The position numbers and the translations under genes are program-made. From positions 124,001 through 188,000 of the forward strand of contig JAPJBO010000352.1 of NCBI GenBank assembly GCA_030068145.1: 64,000 nt of DNA, in the 5' to 3' direction. Origin of the DNA: Diplonema papillatum. Its lineage: Eukaryota; Euglenozoa; Diplonemea; Diplonemida; Diplonemidae. Positions 10,790 through 21,185 of this stretch are shown piece after piece. The stretch's first letter is position 1. Each line of letters starts with the position of its first letter. Below the pieces are notes generated by a model. The model was not told where the DNA came from. It saw nothing but the letters and a program-made list of their open reading frames with translations, and made no database searches.

Positions 10790-11790
10790 TGAGATGGAGA
10801 TCCGATGCAGAACTCGTTGATGCACTCTGAGGCCGGTATGAGATGGAGATTCGATGCAGAACTCGTTGATGGTGGGTTGTTCCGCCACCCGGGTGTGCAA
10901 CTTCGCCTCAGATCCTCCCTCAGCAACTCCACACACACACACACACGGGCTCGGCGAACACTCTGAGGCCGGTATGAGATGGAGATTCGATGCAGAACTC
11001 GTTGATGGTGGGTTTTTTTGTTCCGCCACCCGGGTGTGCAACTTCGCCTCAGATCCTCCCTCAGCAACTCCACACACACACACACACACGTGCTCGGCGA
11101 ACACTCTGAGGCCGGTATGAGATGGAGATTCGATGCAGTACTCGTTGATGGTGGGTTGTTCCGCCACCCGGGTGTGCAACTTCGCCTCAATTCCTCCCTC
11201 AGCAACTCCACACACACACACACGGGCTCGGCGAACACTCTGAGGCCGGTATGAGATGGAGATTCGATGCAGTACTCGTTGACGGTGGGTTGTTCCGCCA
11301 CCCGGGTGTGCAACTTCGCCTCAGATCCTCCCTCAGCAACTCCACACACACACACACACGGGCTCGGCGAACACTCTGAGGCCGGTATGAGATGGAGATT
11401 CGATGCAGAACTCGTTGATGCACTCTGAGGCCGGTATGAGATGGAGATTCGATGCAGAACTCGTTGATGGTGGGTTGTTCCGCCACCCGGGTGTGCAACT
11501 TTGCCTCAGATCCTCCCTCAGCAACTCCACACACACACACACACACGGGCTCGGTGAACACTCTGAGGCCGGTATGAGATGGAGATTCGATGCAGAACTC
11601 GTTGATGGCGGGTTGTTCCGCCATCCGGGTGTGCAACTTCGCCTCAGATCCTCCCTCGGCCGCTGCGCAGCAACTCCACACACACACACACACGGGCTCG
11701 GCGAACACTCTGAGGCCGGTACGAGATGGAGATCCAATGCAGAACTCGTTGATGGTGGGTTGTTCCGCCACCCGAGTGTGCCGCTGGGTG
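10790..11790. repeat. Minisatellite of ~137-bp units with 49-bp half units
   Basis: The word 'cgatgcag.actcgttga' recurs near 10801, 10851, 10988, 11129, 11262, 11399, 11448, 11587 and 11734. Spacings are about 50, 137, 141, 133, 137, 49, 139 and 147. The two short spacings make a higher-order pattern. Each full unit holds a (CA)n tract of variable length. Its 'gatcctccctc(ggccgctgcg).agcaac' segment matches the 3' end of the gene 1 terminal exon, so the array probably grew out of that exon's 3' flank. Confidence 0.85.
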
Positions 11791-12120
11791 TTCGCGTCGG
11801 CATCCGGGCGATGAAGGGAAGCGACGAGCCCCATCTGTTGTCAACCGCCGCCGCCACCTGCTTCCTCGGAGCGCCAGGAGTGACACCATCTCCGGCTCAG
11901 GCAGAGCTGCAAGCGAGGGCACCACGGGGCACGGCCAGCAGTAAAGCGAGGGTCTGCCGGCCCGCGGGCGAACGCGTGCGCCTCGAGGGTGCCGGAGTCG
12001 AAGCCGCGGCCACAGGGCCCACGACCAACGGATCGGACCGGGCGCGCGTCGACAAGCGGGTCGACGTTCCTGACGCGACAGTCGCTGAACACTCCGGCGA
12101 CGCATGCAGACGGCACTACG
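11791..12120 (+). CDS. Possible exon, unassigned
   Basis: A GC3-rich open stretch continuing from the minisatellite and ending at a possible donor (cactacg|gttccc). It encodes an Ala/Arg-rich, low-complexity peptide containing AGERVRLEGAG, faintly like the start of another Agenet strand (compare GERVDIF). No clear acceptor is visible and all motifs are weak. It could equally be non-coding. Confidence 0.25.
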
Positions 12121-12307
12121 GTTCCCATGCTTTTCATCTCGTAAGAAAAAAAAAAAAATTCTTTTGGGAACCCCACCGATCACCACAAGCACGCACTAAG
12201 CTGAACTTCACAAGCATCCAAAAGGTCGAAAGACACCAATCTGTACGTCCATTCGGATCGTCGGAAACACAAAAAACTCGTTGCGAATTGGTGTGCCGTG
12301 GAAGACT

Positions 12308-13490
12308 CTCTAGTCATAGGTGGCGGGCGAGTCACGACTCGCCCCAGACTCGTCTTTACTCGCCCTGTCACTCGCCCTCACTCGCCCTTCACTCGCCCTC
12401 AGTACCATACAGGGTCAAAAGTTTGTGCCTTCTCCGACCCACTCAGGTGCAGGGTTTACCCACAAAAATCTCGGCAAATACCCCGTCGCCAAAAATACCC
12501 CCCATTGTGGTGAAGAAACACGTGTTGGGGGGGAACGGCGGCAAAGTTTGCGACTCCGCTGTCGACAAGTAGAATCTTTGTCGACAACTTGCCTTTGTTT
12601 GTGCGCTCGCAGCCTTCGTTCGCACTTTCTCTCGTTGAAGAGATATTGTGCTATTTGCAAAGGCTGCCTTCCTGTTGAAATCATCTGTTCTCATAGTAGT
12701 GGACGCCACACTAATTCTTGTGTACGCCGGACACAACTGTTTGGAGGCACTCGTTGCATCGAAGAGTTTGCAAAGGTCGACAGTCAACCTTGGGTTTCAC
12801 ATCGTCTGTTACGATGGAAAGGTGCGTGGCGTCCCGTGTCTTTCTTCGCACGGGCTCACCGTCGCATCGTTTGAGAGAGCTACACCACCAGGCTCGTTGC
12901 CAATCAAAAAACTGTCAGCTGCCCGTCAGCAGAGAAGTTTCCCGCGCTGTCGACCCACATCACGGCGGTGCTGGCCACCGCTGAGAATGACGGGGGTCGA
13001 CAGCGTCTTCGGTGACGAACGCCATGGAGACGATACGCTGCGCCACATGGATCCGCACAACACAAAACTGTTTCTGCGGATGCATGGTGATGACGCATTT
13101 GTCTTTGTCGCTGACGACGACAACGACGCCGACGATGACGACCTGGAAGCTCCCGACATGTGCGTTGTGTGAGGGCAGACCTTCAGCACACTAGGCAGTA
13201 TTCTGCCAAAACATCAAGATGTTCTCACCCCTACCCCTTCTCGTCATGCGCCGTAACAGGGGTGGCAGCGGCAAAACAGGTCGGAATCGAGGGGGAGTGC
13301 GCTCTTCGACGTGTGCCACCATGGTCCACGGAGGGCGAGTCTGGGGCGAGTTGGGCGAGTCGGAGGGCGAGTGTGGGGCGAGTCTGGGGCGAGTGGGCGG
13401 CACGGAGGGCGAGTCAAAAGGCGAGTTTGGGGGCTCGAGGGCCCTAGGGCGAGACTGGGGCGAGTCGTGACTCGCCCGCCACCTATGTCT
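12308..13490. mobile_element. TIR element with ggcgagt subterminal repeats
   Basis: 38-bp TIRs: cataggtggcgggcgagtca onward at 12312-12349 matches the reverse complement of about 13452-13489 with one mismatch. The sequence tctagt stands immediately outside both ends, a likely 6-bp target-site duplication. The subterminal regions carry many copies of ggcgagt in inverted orientation (about 12345-12395 and 13335-13460). Inside lies a 175-codon frame (12648-13172) with an acidic C-terminus (ADDDNDADDDDLE) and no recognised transposase motif. Family unassigned; probably non-autonomous. Confidence 0.75.
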
Positions 13491-13604
13491 AGTGGGAGGT
13501 GCCCAGGGAGGGGGGGGCATGGAAGTGCGGGTGGAAAGCCGGAGGAAAAGCCTCCTTCCCCTGAGCGACCGCGAACTGCGACCTTCGTGACTTCAACTCC
13601 CCCC

Positions 13605-13763
13605 CCCCCCCGACTCACACCGAAGTCCTGTCTGCAGACACTCAGGTTCCACGCTGATGATGGTCCGCCTTATGTGTCCGTGGCTTAAAGGACCGAAACA
13701 CGGCGCAGACGGGACCAGTGCGGTGTTGAGCACATACCCATTCCAAGCACGTTCTTGCAAACC
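13605..13763 (+). repeat. R3 dispersed repeat copy
   Basis: Contains one 25-bp module (13613-13640) and then the conserved block: ctgatga (13654-13660), ggtcc (13662-13666), gtgtccgtggctt, ggacc (13690-13694), gaaa (13695-13698), then cacggcgca...gtgcggtgtt. This is the best copy for the hammerhead-like arrangement described in the findings. Confidence 0.8.
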
Positions 13764-14619
13764 CCCCCCGAGACGTTACCATACGGCCCAACCCCCGAAC
13801 ACCAAGAGAGGTACAGTTTGGAAGGGACTGCATGTCAAAGCAGGAAAAGGCATATGGAAACGCTCAGAACCGATAAAGAACAAAAAAAGTCGTAACCCAA
13901 CACAGGACGAGAAGGAAGGAGCAGCACCACCAGAACCGAGAAAGAACAAAAAAAGAAGAATACTACGCACCAAACCCACCACCCTCCCCAACCCGGGCTT
14001 CCTTTTTACCCCTGCAAACCCGTGAATAGGTGCTACGGGAGTATCTGGCAACCGCTGCTTAACAGTGCTCACGTGGGCGGTGTCTTCGGACAGCACCTCG
14101 TGATGTTCGCATCACAAAACAAAGAAGACAGTGAAATGGTCGTTACCTGGTCGGGTTTCGCTCGCGACCGTTTCCTGAACAATCCTTCACTAAATCCGCG
14201 GTTAAATAACCTGGCCTCAGTGGTGCAAGCACCACGCGCTCTTCAAACCCAAGAAACATTTTCTCCCCGACCTGCCGAGGCAAGAAGCCGGCATCGCGCG
14301 AGGGATCCTGTCGCGTCGGGAAACGGAGGGCAGGGGGCGAGCTAATTCCGGGGGTGTCCGGGAGCATTCGCAGATGTGCTTCGCGGTCTTCCCCATTCTT
14401 CCGCCGCCGTCAGCCGGTGCGAAGGTGCACAATTAACCCCTCGCGGGCGGCAGGCACCCGTGCTCACGTCGAAGAAGGCAGGACCGAACTGGTGTTCGGA
14501 CACTGCGCCTCCAATGGTACTATAGGGGACTACGTAGGTAAACATTCACGTATGTAGATGCATAACATGCTACTGCCTATGTGATGTGCTGCTACTAGCA
14601 CCGCATGCTGCCACTGCGT
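13764..14619. other. Non-coding, nothing recognised
   Basis: No supported gene. A 'ggcaaccgctgcttaaca' block near 14049 recurs at about 2440, 8320 and 36370, marking the edge of a dispersed repeat. Confidence 0.5.
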
Positions 14620-14712
14620 CTTGACGACGCAATGGCAGGGGACGACGTCAAACAGTTAGCTGACCTACGAGAAGCATGCTAATCTATGTGGTTCATGTAC
14701 TCATAATAACTC
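14620..14712 (+). mobile_element. 5'-truncated LINE 3' end plus flank repeat
   Basis: 14620-14655 matches the last codons of the LINE's final frame (cttgacgacgcaatggcagg, compare 44910-44930). The 50-bp flank sequence follows at 14674-14712. It is a short, severely 5'-truncated copy of the 36-45 kb LINE, showing the element has transposed more than once and again abuts the same flanking sequence. Confidence 0.75.
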
Positions 14713-15489
14713 AAGCGTCCTCGTGGTTGTGTATACACTCCTCGTAGGTGTGCATCAATGCTTGCCGCAGTGAAAAGACGTCACAATACCTTTCCGATGA
14801 GCTCCCGGTCCCCCGTTTTGATTTACTGGAGTCATAAAACTCTTGAATCTTGCCCCAGTGGTCGCCCGGAAGGAGATGAATCCGCTTCACCCCGCTGCGG
14901 GCCTCGTGTTTGAGCTTTCACACTGCGACGGCTTCGTGTGTTTTGCACAAAAAAAAGCATGCGCATTGACAGACGGCATGCACTCGGCACACCGTGCAGG
15001 GTGTTCATACACTGGTGTTACGAAACTGCATCTTGATGCGTCTCTGCCACCATGCCACGACCGCAGTGTGTTACGGCACGCTGTCTCCTTGCAAGGTGCC
15101 AGCTTTTACCGCTGCTATCCGCTGCAGGTGATAGGTTTCCCTGCCCGCCACCCCGAACTTGCCAGCAGCCTTTTTTGCTCCCCGCCGTTACGATGCTCCT
15201 TTTTTCGCCCCTCAGTAACTACGGAGTTCTGCCTCACGCGTGTTCTACACCCCTTTACCCAGTTGGTCAATCACAACCCAAAGTCCTTCCTCCGCTCGCG
15301 CTGGCTGGCGCCAACGGCAATCAAAAACGTCAAGCGACGGCTCGCGTGACTTCCCTCCCCCCTGCCAAGTGCTCGCAGGTTTCTCATGCGTGGAAAGTAC
15401 CAGTCTCACGGGCAAAAGTGAACAACGTTTTCCTTCCTTACGTTTTCCGGTCGTTCCTGTATCCAAAACACCTTGTGAAATTCAATAGG
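14713..15489. other. No gene recognised
   Basis: A 168-codon frame at 14843-15349 has mixed composition, no domain and poor codon bias. I treat it as chance. Confidence 0.5.
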
Positions 15490-15845
15490 GAAAAGTGCCT
15501 TAGGGGACTAGTCCCAATGTGAAATGTGCCCTTAGGGGACTAGTCCCTATTTTGCATTACAATTCCTGGTAAGAATTTGCAAAAAAGTTGCTAAGTGCAT
15601 TTCCCAGTACTTCCCAATAAAAATGTGCCCTTAGGGGACTAGTCCCCTAAGGGCAAACAATTTCATTGGACTTTTTGCCAGGGAAGTGTACTTAGCAAAT
15701 TTTCGGAAATTTTCAGATTTTTCGGATTTTTCGGATTTTGGCCCATTTTGGCCGATTTTGGCAGATTTTGGCAGATTTTGGCCATTTTGGCCGATTTTTC
15801 CACATTTTGGCAGATTTTGGCCATTTTCGGCCATTTTGGCCGATA
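15490..15845. repeat. actagt palindromes and an attttggc minisatellite
   Basis: Three copies of the palindromic word taggggactagtcccta/c stand at about 15499, 15533 and 15633. From 15695 to 15845 the sequence is a degenerate ~12-bp minisatellite built on 'attttggcagattttggcc'. Confidence 0.8.
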
Positions 15846-15934
15846 TTTACAGCGCTTTCCAGTGCATCGAAGAGTGGTCAATTTGCCTCGTTCAATGACC
15901 ACGGTTCGATGCTCGAGCGCGGTCACTTCATCGT

Positions 15935-16137
<203 letters not shown>

Positions 16138-16295
16138 AGGAACGAACGCTTCAGAATAATTGCAGAATGTACTGCGAGGTGGACCCCAGGCAGCATTAGC
16201 TTTGTCCCCTAACTGTTCGGATGGGCACCGTCGCCCGTGGCTGCAGCTAGCGAGGCTGGCAAGAGTCATGTGCGGGTGTTTTTAGTAGTAGTAGT

Positions 16296-16830
16296 ACTGG
16301 CAATCTTGCGGGTTGCCCTTCAGTGTACTGCGCAGGCTAAAAATATGTAGGCAGCGTGTTCTGGTGGTTCAACAGAGTTCCTAACCTGAAAATGACACAG
16401 CGTAACTACAAGTGGGCAAACGATCAACCGGCACGCACACACAAAACGAAGCGCCTGTCTTTTTAAACAAGGGCATCGCGTTCACTTGCTGTTCCATACT
16501 TCCGTTATTAGGTGTGCAGCGTAGAAAAGGAAAAAGGCCGCTCCGGGTCCAGGACCGTGACGGTCAACTACAGCTGGCAAAGCTTGAGTCGAGGCAGCAC
16601 AGTGCCACAACCCCGTCCGCGCTGCCCTGTGGCTGACCGTCTTGACGAGCTTGTGTACAGCGGAAGCGCCAAGCCCCAAGGTGCGCCACGCCTAGCCACT
16701 TGACCCGTAGGCCTGTGGCTCTGCAGTACCGCCGAACACGTGAAACTTGGCTCCCGTGTAGCAGGCTTTCTCTGGTACCACCTACCTGGTGCAGCGTAGA
16801 AAGAAATCTTGAAACCAAAAACAAACGCAG
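16296..16830. repeat. R5 and R8 dispersed repeats
   Basis: 16296-16470 (cttgcgggttgcccttcagt, gtgcaggctaaaaa) recurs at 45447-45535, 34568-34660 and, inverted, 28107-28200. 16510-16830 matches the reverse complement of 35520-35830 (ggctctgcagtaccgccgaa; ggctcccgtgtagcaggctt). Pieces also occur at 17345-17400 and 45388-45440. Confidence 0.75.
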
Positions 16831-17156
16831 TGAAGTTAACCCGTTCAACTGGCACAGGGCAATCCGAGGTTTCCTCCTGAAACGATTCAAATCTCCTCTC
16901 CTGCGACAGTCCGCTATTTCACAAAGCGGGACCGACTCAATTCAACCCCTGTTCGATAAACAAGCATAAAAAAGCAAAATAGAATCCTTGCTTTCATTTC
17001 AACAGCCCTGTCACAATTATTAGCTTCACCGTTTCCGCCAACGGAGCCTTTTTCCGAAAGAAGGAGCTCGCTACTCCGGGGAGCGGAAACGGGGCGAACA
17101 AAAAGACCGCAGCATGTGAGCTTCGAGTCGGGGTTGGCGCTGGCTACAAAACCCGT

Positions 17157-17338
17157 CCTGTCTCTGCGGACACCGAAAGGCACTCTTCTTGCCTTGATGC
17201 TTGGATTCGTGCTCGCCGAAAGGCACTTCTTGCCTTGATGCTTGGATTCATGCTCACCGAAAGGCACTTCTTGCCTTGATGCTTGGATTCGTGCTCATCC
17301 AAAGGCACTTCTTGCCTTGATGCTTGGATTCGGACACT
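17157..17338. repeat. Four tandem ~44-bp units
   Basis: 'ccgaaaggcacttcttgcct' followed by tgatgcttggattc and gtgctc is repeated four times with few changes. Confidence 0.85.
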
Positions 17339-17634
17339 CGGTGCCACCAAGGCCCGCGGTACTGCTCTGCAAACCGGCCGAACACGTGTAGCTTGGCCTA
17401 CGAGGCCACGCTTTCCTTCGGTGCGCTTCCCGGCCGAAACGCAACCCGAAAGCAGGCTCAAGAGCCCGGTTCCTCGAGAGGAGTTGAAAAGGGCGCGGGA
17501 TCCCTCCACGGTATCCTGCGCTCAACGGAAAAGCTGTGAGTTTCGTACACCGTCTGACTCGGGAGCAGGTTTCGAGACTACCTACCGCCGTTCTTTGCAC
17601 GTCTCGCTTCGATCAATCTGAAGTCTTTTTTTTG

Positions 17635-17866
17635 TATTAGCACCTGCTTTGTAGGAAATACTTGAGGGGCTGCCAGCTGCAAAAGATCAAAGAAAGGGTG
17701 TAAATGTGCTGTAGCCCACACGAAACACAGGTGAATCTGGGTTCAGTGGCGGGTGTAAGCGTTCAAAAAAAAAGACCCACTTTGTAGTGTAGGTATTAGG
17801 TTCTCCCTCTAGCCTCCTTCGAAGCAAGCACAAGGCAGTCCCTCGAGTATTTGCAAAACTGCAGAA
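17635..17866 (+). mobile_element. R2 MITE copy
   Basis: A ~235-bp family with head agcacctgctttgtaggaaa and tail ggcagtccctcgagtattt. The tail is an imperfect reverse complement of the head (ggcagtctcctcaagtattt in inverted copies), so the element has TIR-like ends. Other copies: 19797-20000, 20005-20190, 62368-62570, 62722-62990 (+); 8878-8948, 36125-36175, 48150-48425 (-). It is non-coding. Confidence 0.75.
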
Positions 17867-17868
17867 CA

Positions 17869-18099
17869 TGCAGGGTCAAAACCTTGTGTCTTTTTGGTAA
17901 ACGCTGCCGCGGGGCCGATGGCCCCCAAGAGAAGAAGAAAAAAAAATTGAAAAAAAAAAATTGTTCAACGTCATCAAAAATTACCGCAGTTTTTGTTCCA
18001 TTTTTTTTTCAAACCCAAAATTTTCCCTGAAAAAATGGTGGCCATTTTTTTTGGGTCTAACCCCCTGTTACCAAAAAGACACAAGATTTTGACCCTGCA
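17869..18099. mobile_element. 231-bp MITE with 32-bp TIRs
   Basis: Left end tgcagggtcaaaaccttgtg onward (17869-17900) is the near-perfect reverse complement of 18068-18099 (one mismatch). The core is A-tract rich. Isolated half ends occur at 12411 (cagggtcaaaagtttgtgcc) and 20586 (attgaccctgcatgatt). Confidence 0.85.
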
Positions 18100-18667
18100 T
18101 GATAACGCGCTCTTGCACCGCCGGCGATTTACGTGCACCTGAATTAACTTCGAACAAATGAAGTGCAGAGTATCGCAGATTCCCTGGATTGTAGACGACG
18201 TTCGAACACAGATCCAGAGCCTGCGCGTTCAACGAAAAACAACTCTCTATTCTCTCTCTTCTGCATATTTTTTAGAGTGCAACTTTTGTATCAGTCGTTG
18301 CTGTAACATTACGTCGGCAGCTTCTGATTGAATTTATTTGTTACCAAACATGCAATGGTGGCGGAAATAAGAACGCGTCACAGGCCATCCACGGCGTTTC
18401 CTTGCACCCTGCACCAAGAAACAAACGTCTAGGGCAAAGCGTTCAACGAAAAACAATTCCCTCCTCTCATCATTTTCCGGTTTCAACCGTGGTGTGTTTC
18501 AATGCCCGCGCAACTCTGACGCCACTCCTCACAGTGTCATCATCGCTGTTGCAGCCAGAAGGTCAACGTAGGCGCCTGGCGACAGGACTGCGGCTCGCAT
18601 GAAACGACTTCCGCCCGTCGCAGTGACGAGAAAATCCTCCGATCTTGCTCGTCTCTCCTCCGGTATG
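18100..18667. other. No gene recognised
   Basis: AT-rich, no splice-bounded exon with host codon usage. Confidence 0.5.
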
Positions 18668-18835
18668 AGCCGGTCCATCCCATCTTGATAGACCGTGATA
18701 GACCGAAGAATTCTGCACCGGGCAATTCGATGCAGCTCTAGGGACTAGGGATGGACCTGATAGACCGTGGTGGACCGTGATTAACAGCGGCAGGCACTTC
18801 GATGCAGCTTCAAGAGACAGGGACGGACCGGCTCA
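18668..18835 (+). repeat. R4 dispersed repeat
   Basis: Shared with 34728-34903 and 52932-53099: 'gatagaccgtgatagaccga', 'gcaattcgatgcagctctag', 'gatagaccgtggtggaccgt'. It contains internal near-repeats of tagaccg and cgatgcag. Function unknown. Confidence 0.8.
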
Positions 18836-19392
18836 CGGTACCAGCTGCATGGCGAGGCGAGTGGCGAGTCGTCACTATTTAGGCGGAATTCGATTCCACC
18901 CCCCAACCACAGCTTCCGGACACCGAGGGCCGGTTAGCGCCTATACACACGTCCAAGGTCTCGACTAGCACAGCGTCGTTTCTCCTCTCACCTTGACTTT
19001 TTCGGACGTACTGCCTGTACGGAACTTCTCCTTTTGTTTCTCAATCAAACCCTCCATGTTTTTGTGCCCAACTTAATAATCTGTCGTCAAAAGGTGTCTC
19101 CTGCGCGCAAGGGAGTCTGAGTAGCCCCTCTAGTTAAACACAATCTCCACCGTAGGTGACCCTACCCACCGTACGGTCGCCCCCCTTGGAGGCGAATTAG
19201 GGGGGAAATGCTTCTTTTGGACAAAGAATCCCCCCAAACGGTCTCGAGCGAACTTTTCGTTCCCCATTCGGGCATTTGCCCCCACAATTGCCTCGAGGCT
19301 CTTGACGCCTTTGGAGGATCCGCCCCGTGAGGTCGTGTGTGGTACTCATCAGCATGCCGATGACTCCCCACTGTCGCGACAATATGCCAAGT
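18836..19392. other. No gene recognised
   Basis: Mixed non-coding sequence. A block near 19345-19390 (catcagcatgccgatgactc) recurs at about 20070 and 48330 next to R2 copies. Confidence 0.5.
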
Positions 19393-19545
19393 CATAGCGT
19401 ATATTAATGCTGCTGCTGTTAAAAAGCTTGTAGTTGGATCCAGAGCTCAGGTTGCAAGGTGGCCCAGTTTGCTGGGCATCAGCGTACTGCTGGTATTCAG
19501 AAGGCTGGGATAAACCCCTCGCATCAAGACCTACACGTGTCTGTG
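19393..19545 (+). rRNA. 18S rRNA gene fragment (pre-V4/V4 region)
   Basis: 19395-19440 reads atagcgtatattaatgctgc then tgctgttaaaaagcttgtag and ttgg. This is the universally conserved block before V4 of small-subunit rRNA, in the Euglenozoa version (TTAATGCTGCTGCTGTTAAA rather than TTAAAGTTGTTGCAGTTAAA). The GC-rich sequence to about 19545 could be V4. The expected flanks (ccgcggtaattccagctcc before, the gaattcttgga-type block after) are absent, so this is an isolated fragment, not a working rDNA unit. The 3' limit is a guess. Confidence 0.75.
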
Positions 19546-19796
19546 CCGCAAACAACGAGGTGCCGCCTTTTCACCACGATCCGCCTTCAAATGCCCCAGG
19601 GGAGGCAACTGTAAGGACATAATACAAGAGAATGGCATCCCGAGGGAATGGGAGAACCCCGTCTGTCTTTTCGTTTCGCCTTGTATGAAGCCCCGTGGTT
19701 CGAATGCTGCCGATCACCTTTCCTTTTCTCCCCAGCTGCGCTTCCGCTACAGTATGCCGTCGCGTTTTGGGCGGACATCCGGCATGCGAACTTTAT

Positions 19797-20190
19797 AAGC
19801 CCTGCTTTGTAGGAAATGCTTGAAGATACTGTCAGTTGCGATAGATCAAAGGAGGTAAAGGTGCTACGAAACACAGGTAAATCTGGGTTTAGTGGCGGGC
19901 GTAAGCGTTCAACGAAAAAGACCCACTTTGTAGTTGTATTGTTTTCTCCCCCTCTAGCCTCCTTCGAAATGAGCCCAAGGCAGTCCCTCGAGTATTTTGT
20001 ACAAGCACCTGCTTTGTAGGAAATGCTTGAGGAGACTGCCAGTTGCGAAAGATCAAAAGCATAGTGTGGTCGGCATGCCGATGACTCCCCACTATCGCAA
20101 CAATATTCCAAGATCAAAGGAGGTAAATGTGCTGTAGCCCACACGAAACACAGGTACATCTGGGTTTAGTAAGCGTTCAACAAAGGCAGG
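19797..20190 (+). mobile_element. Two adjoining R2 MITE copies
   Basis: The first copy ends ccctcgagtattttgtacaa and runs directly into the head of a second (agcacctgctttgtaggaaa at about 20004). The head-to-tail arrangement suggests insertion of one copy at the end of another. Confidence 0.75.
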
Positions 20191-20817
20191 GACGACAAGA
20201 AATACGGTAGAGCGCACTAAAGTTTGCTTTTGACGACACCAAGATAAGGTAGGGAAGTCGTCTCACAATTGGGGATTTCTTATGGTAGAAAGCTTGCTTA
20301 TCTTCAAAAAACATCGGATGGCAGCGTGCTGTGCTGAATCACTTCACAGGGTTTACACGTCAATGGTACAGGAGCACCTTTTGCGGAGGCTCGTTCTGGT
20401 ATACTAAGCCACCCCCTTTGGCCCTCCAAGAATCTATCGGACATTTCTTCTGTACCACTACATTTCTGCCCCCCACAAGCCGTGTTCGTGGCCCAAAACA
20501 GGTTCCAACCCAATAGGTACGCATACGGAAGAGCGGATTACCCAAATTTCTAAACGAAGGCACCCGGCACGCGGAAAAATAGCATTGACCCTGCATGATT
20601 ACCAGCTGCAGAAGACACGAGACAAGGCGTACAAAGTCGCCAACAGCGACTGAAGGACTCCACTCGCCGTTCAACCGGGCCGGCACACTCACAGAAACAG
20701 CAAATCCAGGCCGTCCACCAGCATTGATCAGTTAGAGTGTAGCCACCCAACACCCGATACATTTCCAGGGAAACCCAGAAGCGTTTGCCAAAAGCAAGAA
20801 AGAAACCCCCAAAGACA
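20191..20817. other. Upstream flank of the CLU-domain gene
   Basis: No exon recognised. Contains a copy of the 1386-type motif (20290-20350) and a MITE half end near 20586. Confidence 0.5.
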
Positions 20818-21146
<329 letters not shown>

Positions 21147-21185
21147 AACCCATAAAGGGAGCGCGCCGCCCCTTTTGCCGTCGAG

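Noticed and set aside
10423-11857. Minus-strand frames of 174-310 codons with repeated LHTRVAEQP-type peptides
   Set aside because: They follow the minisatellite on the strand opposite to the exon it came from; no conserved domain.
12648-13172. Acidic-tailed frame as a last exon of gene 1
   Set aside because: It lies wholly inside the TIR element 12308-13490, and gene 1 already has a plausible stop at 10740.
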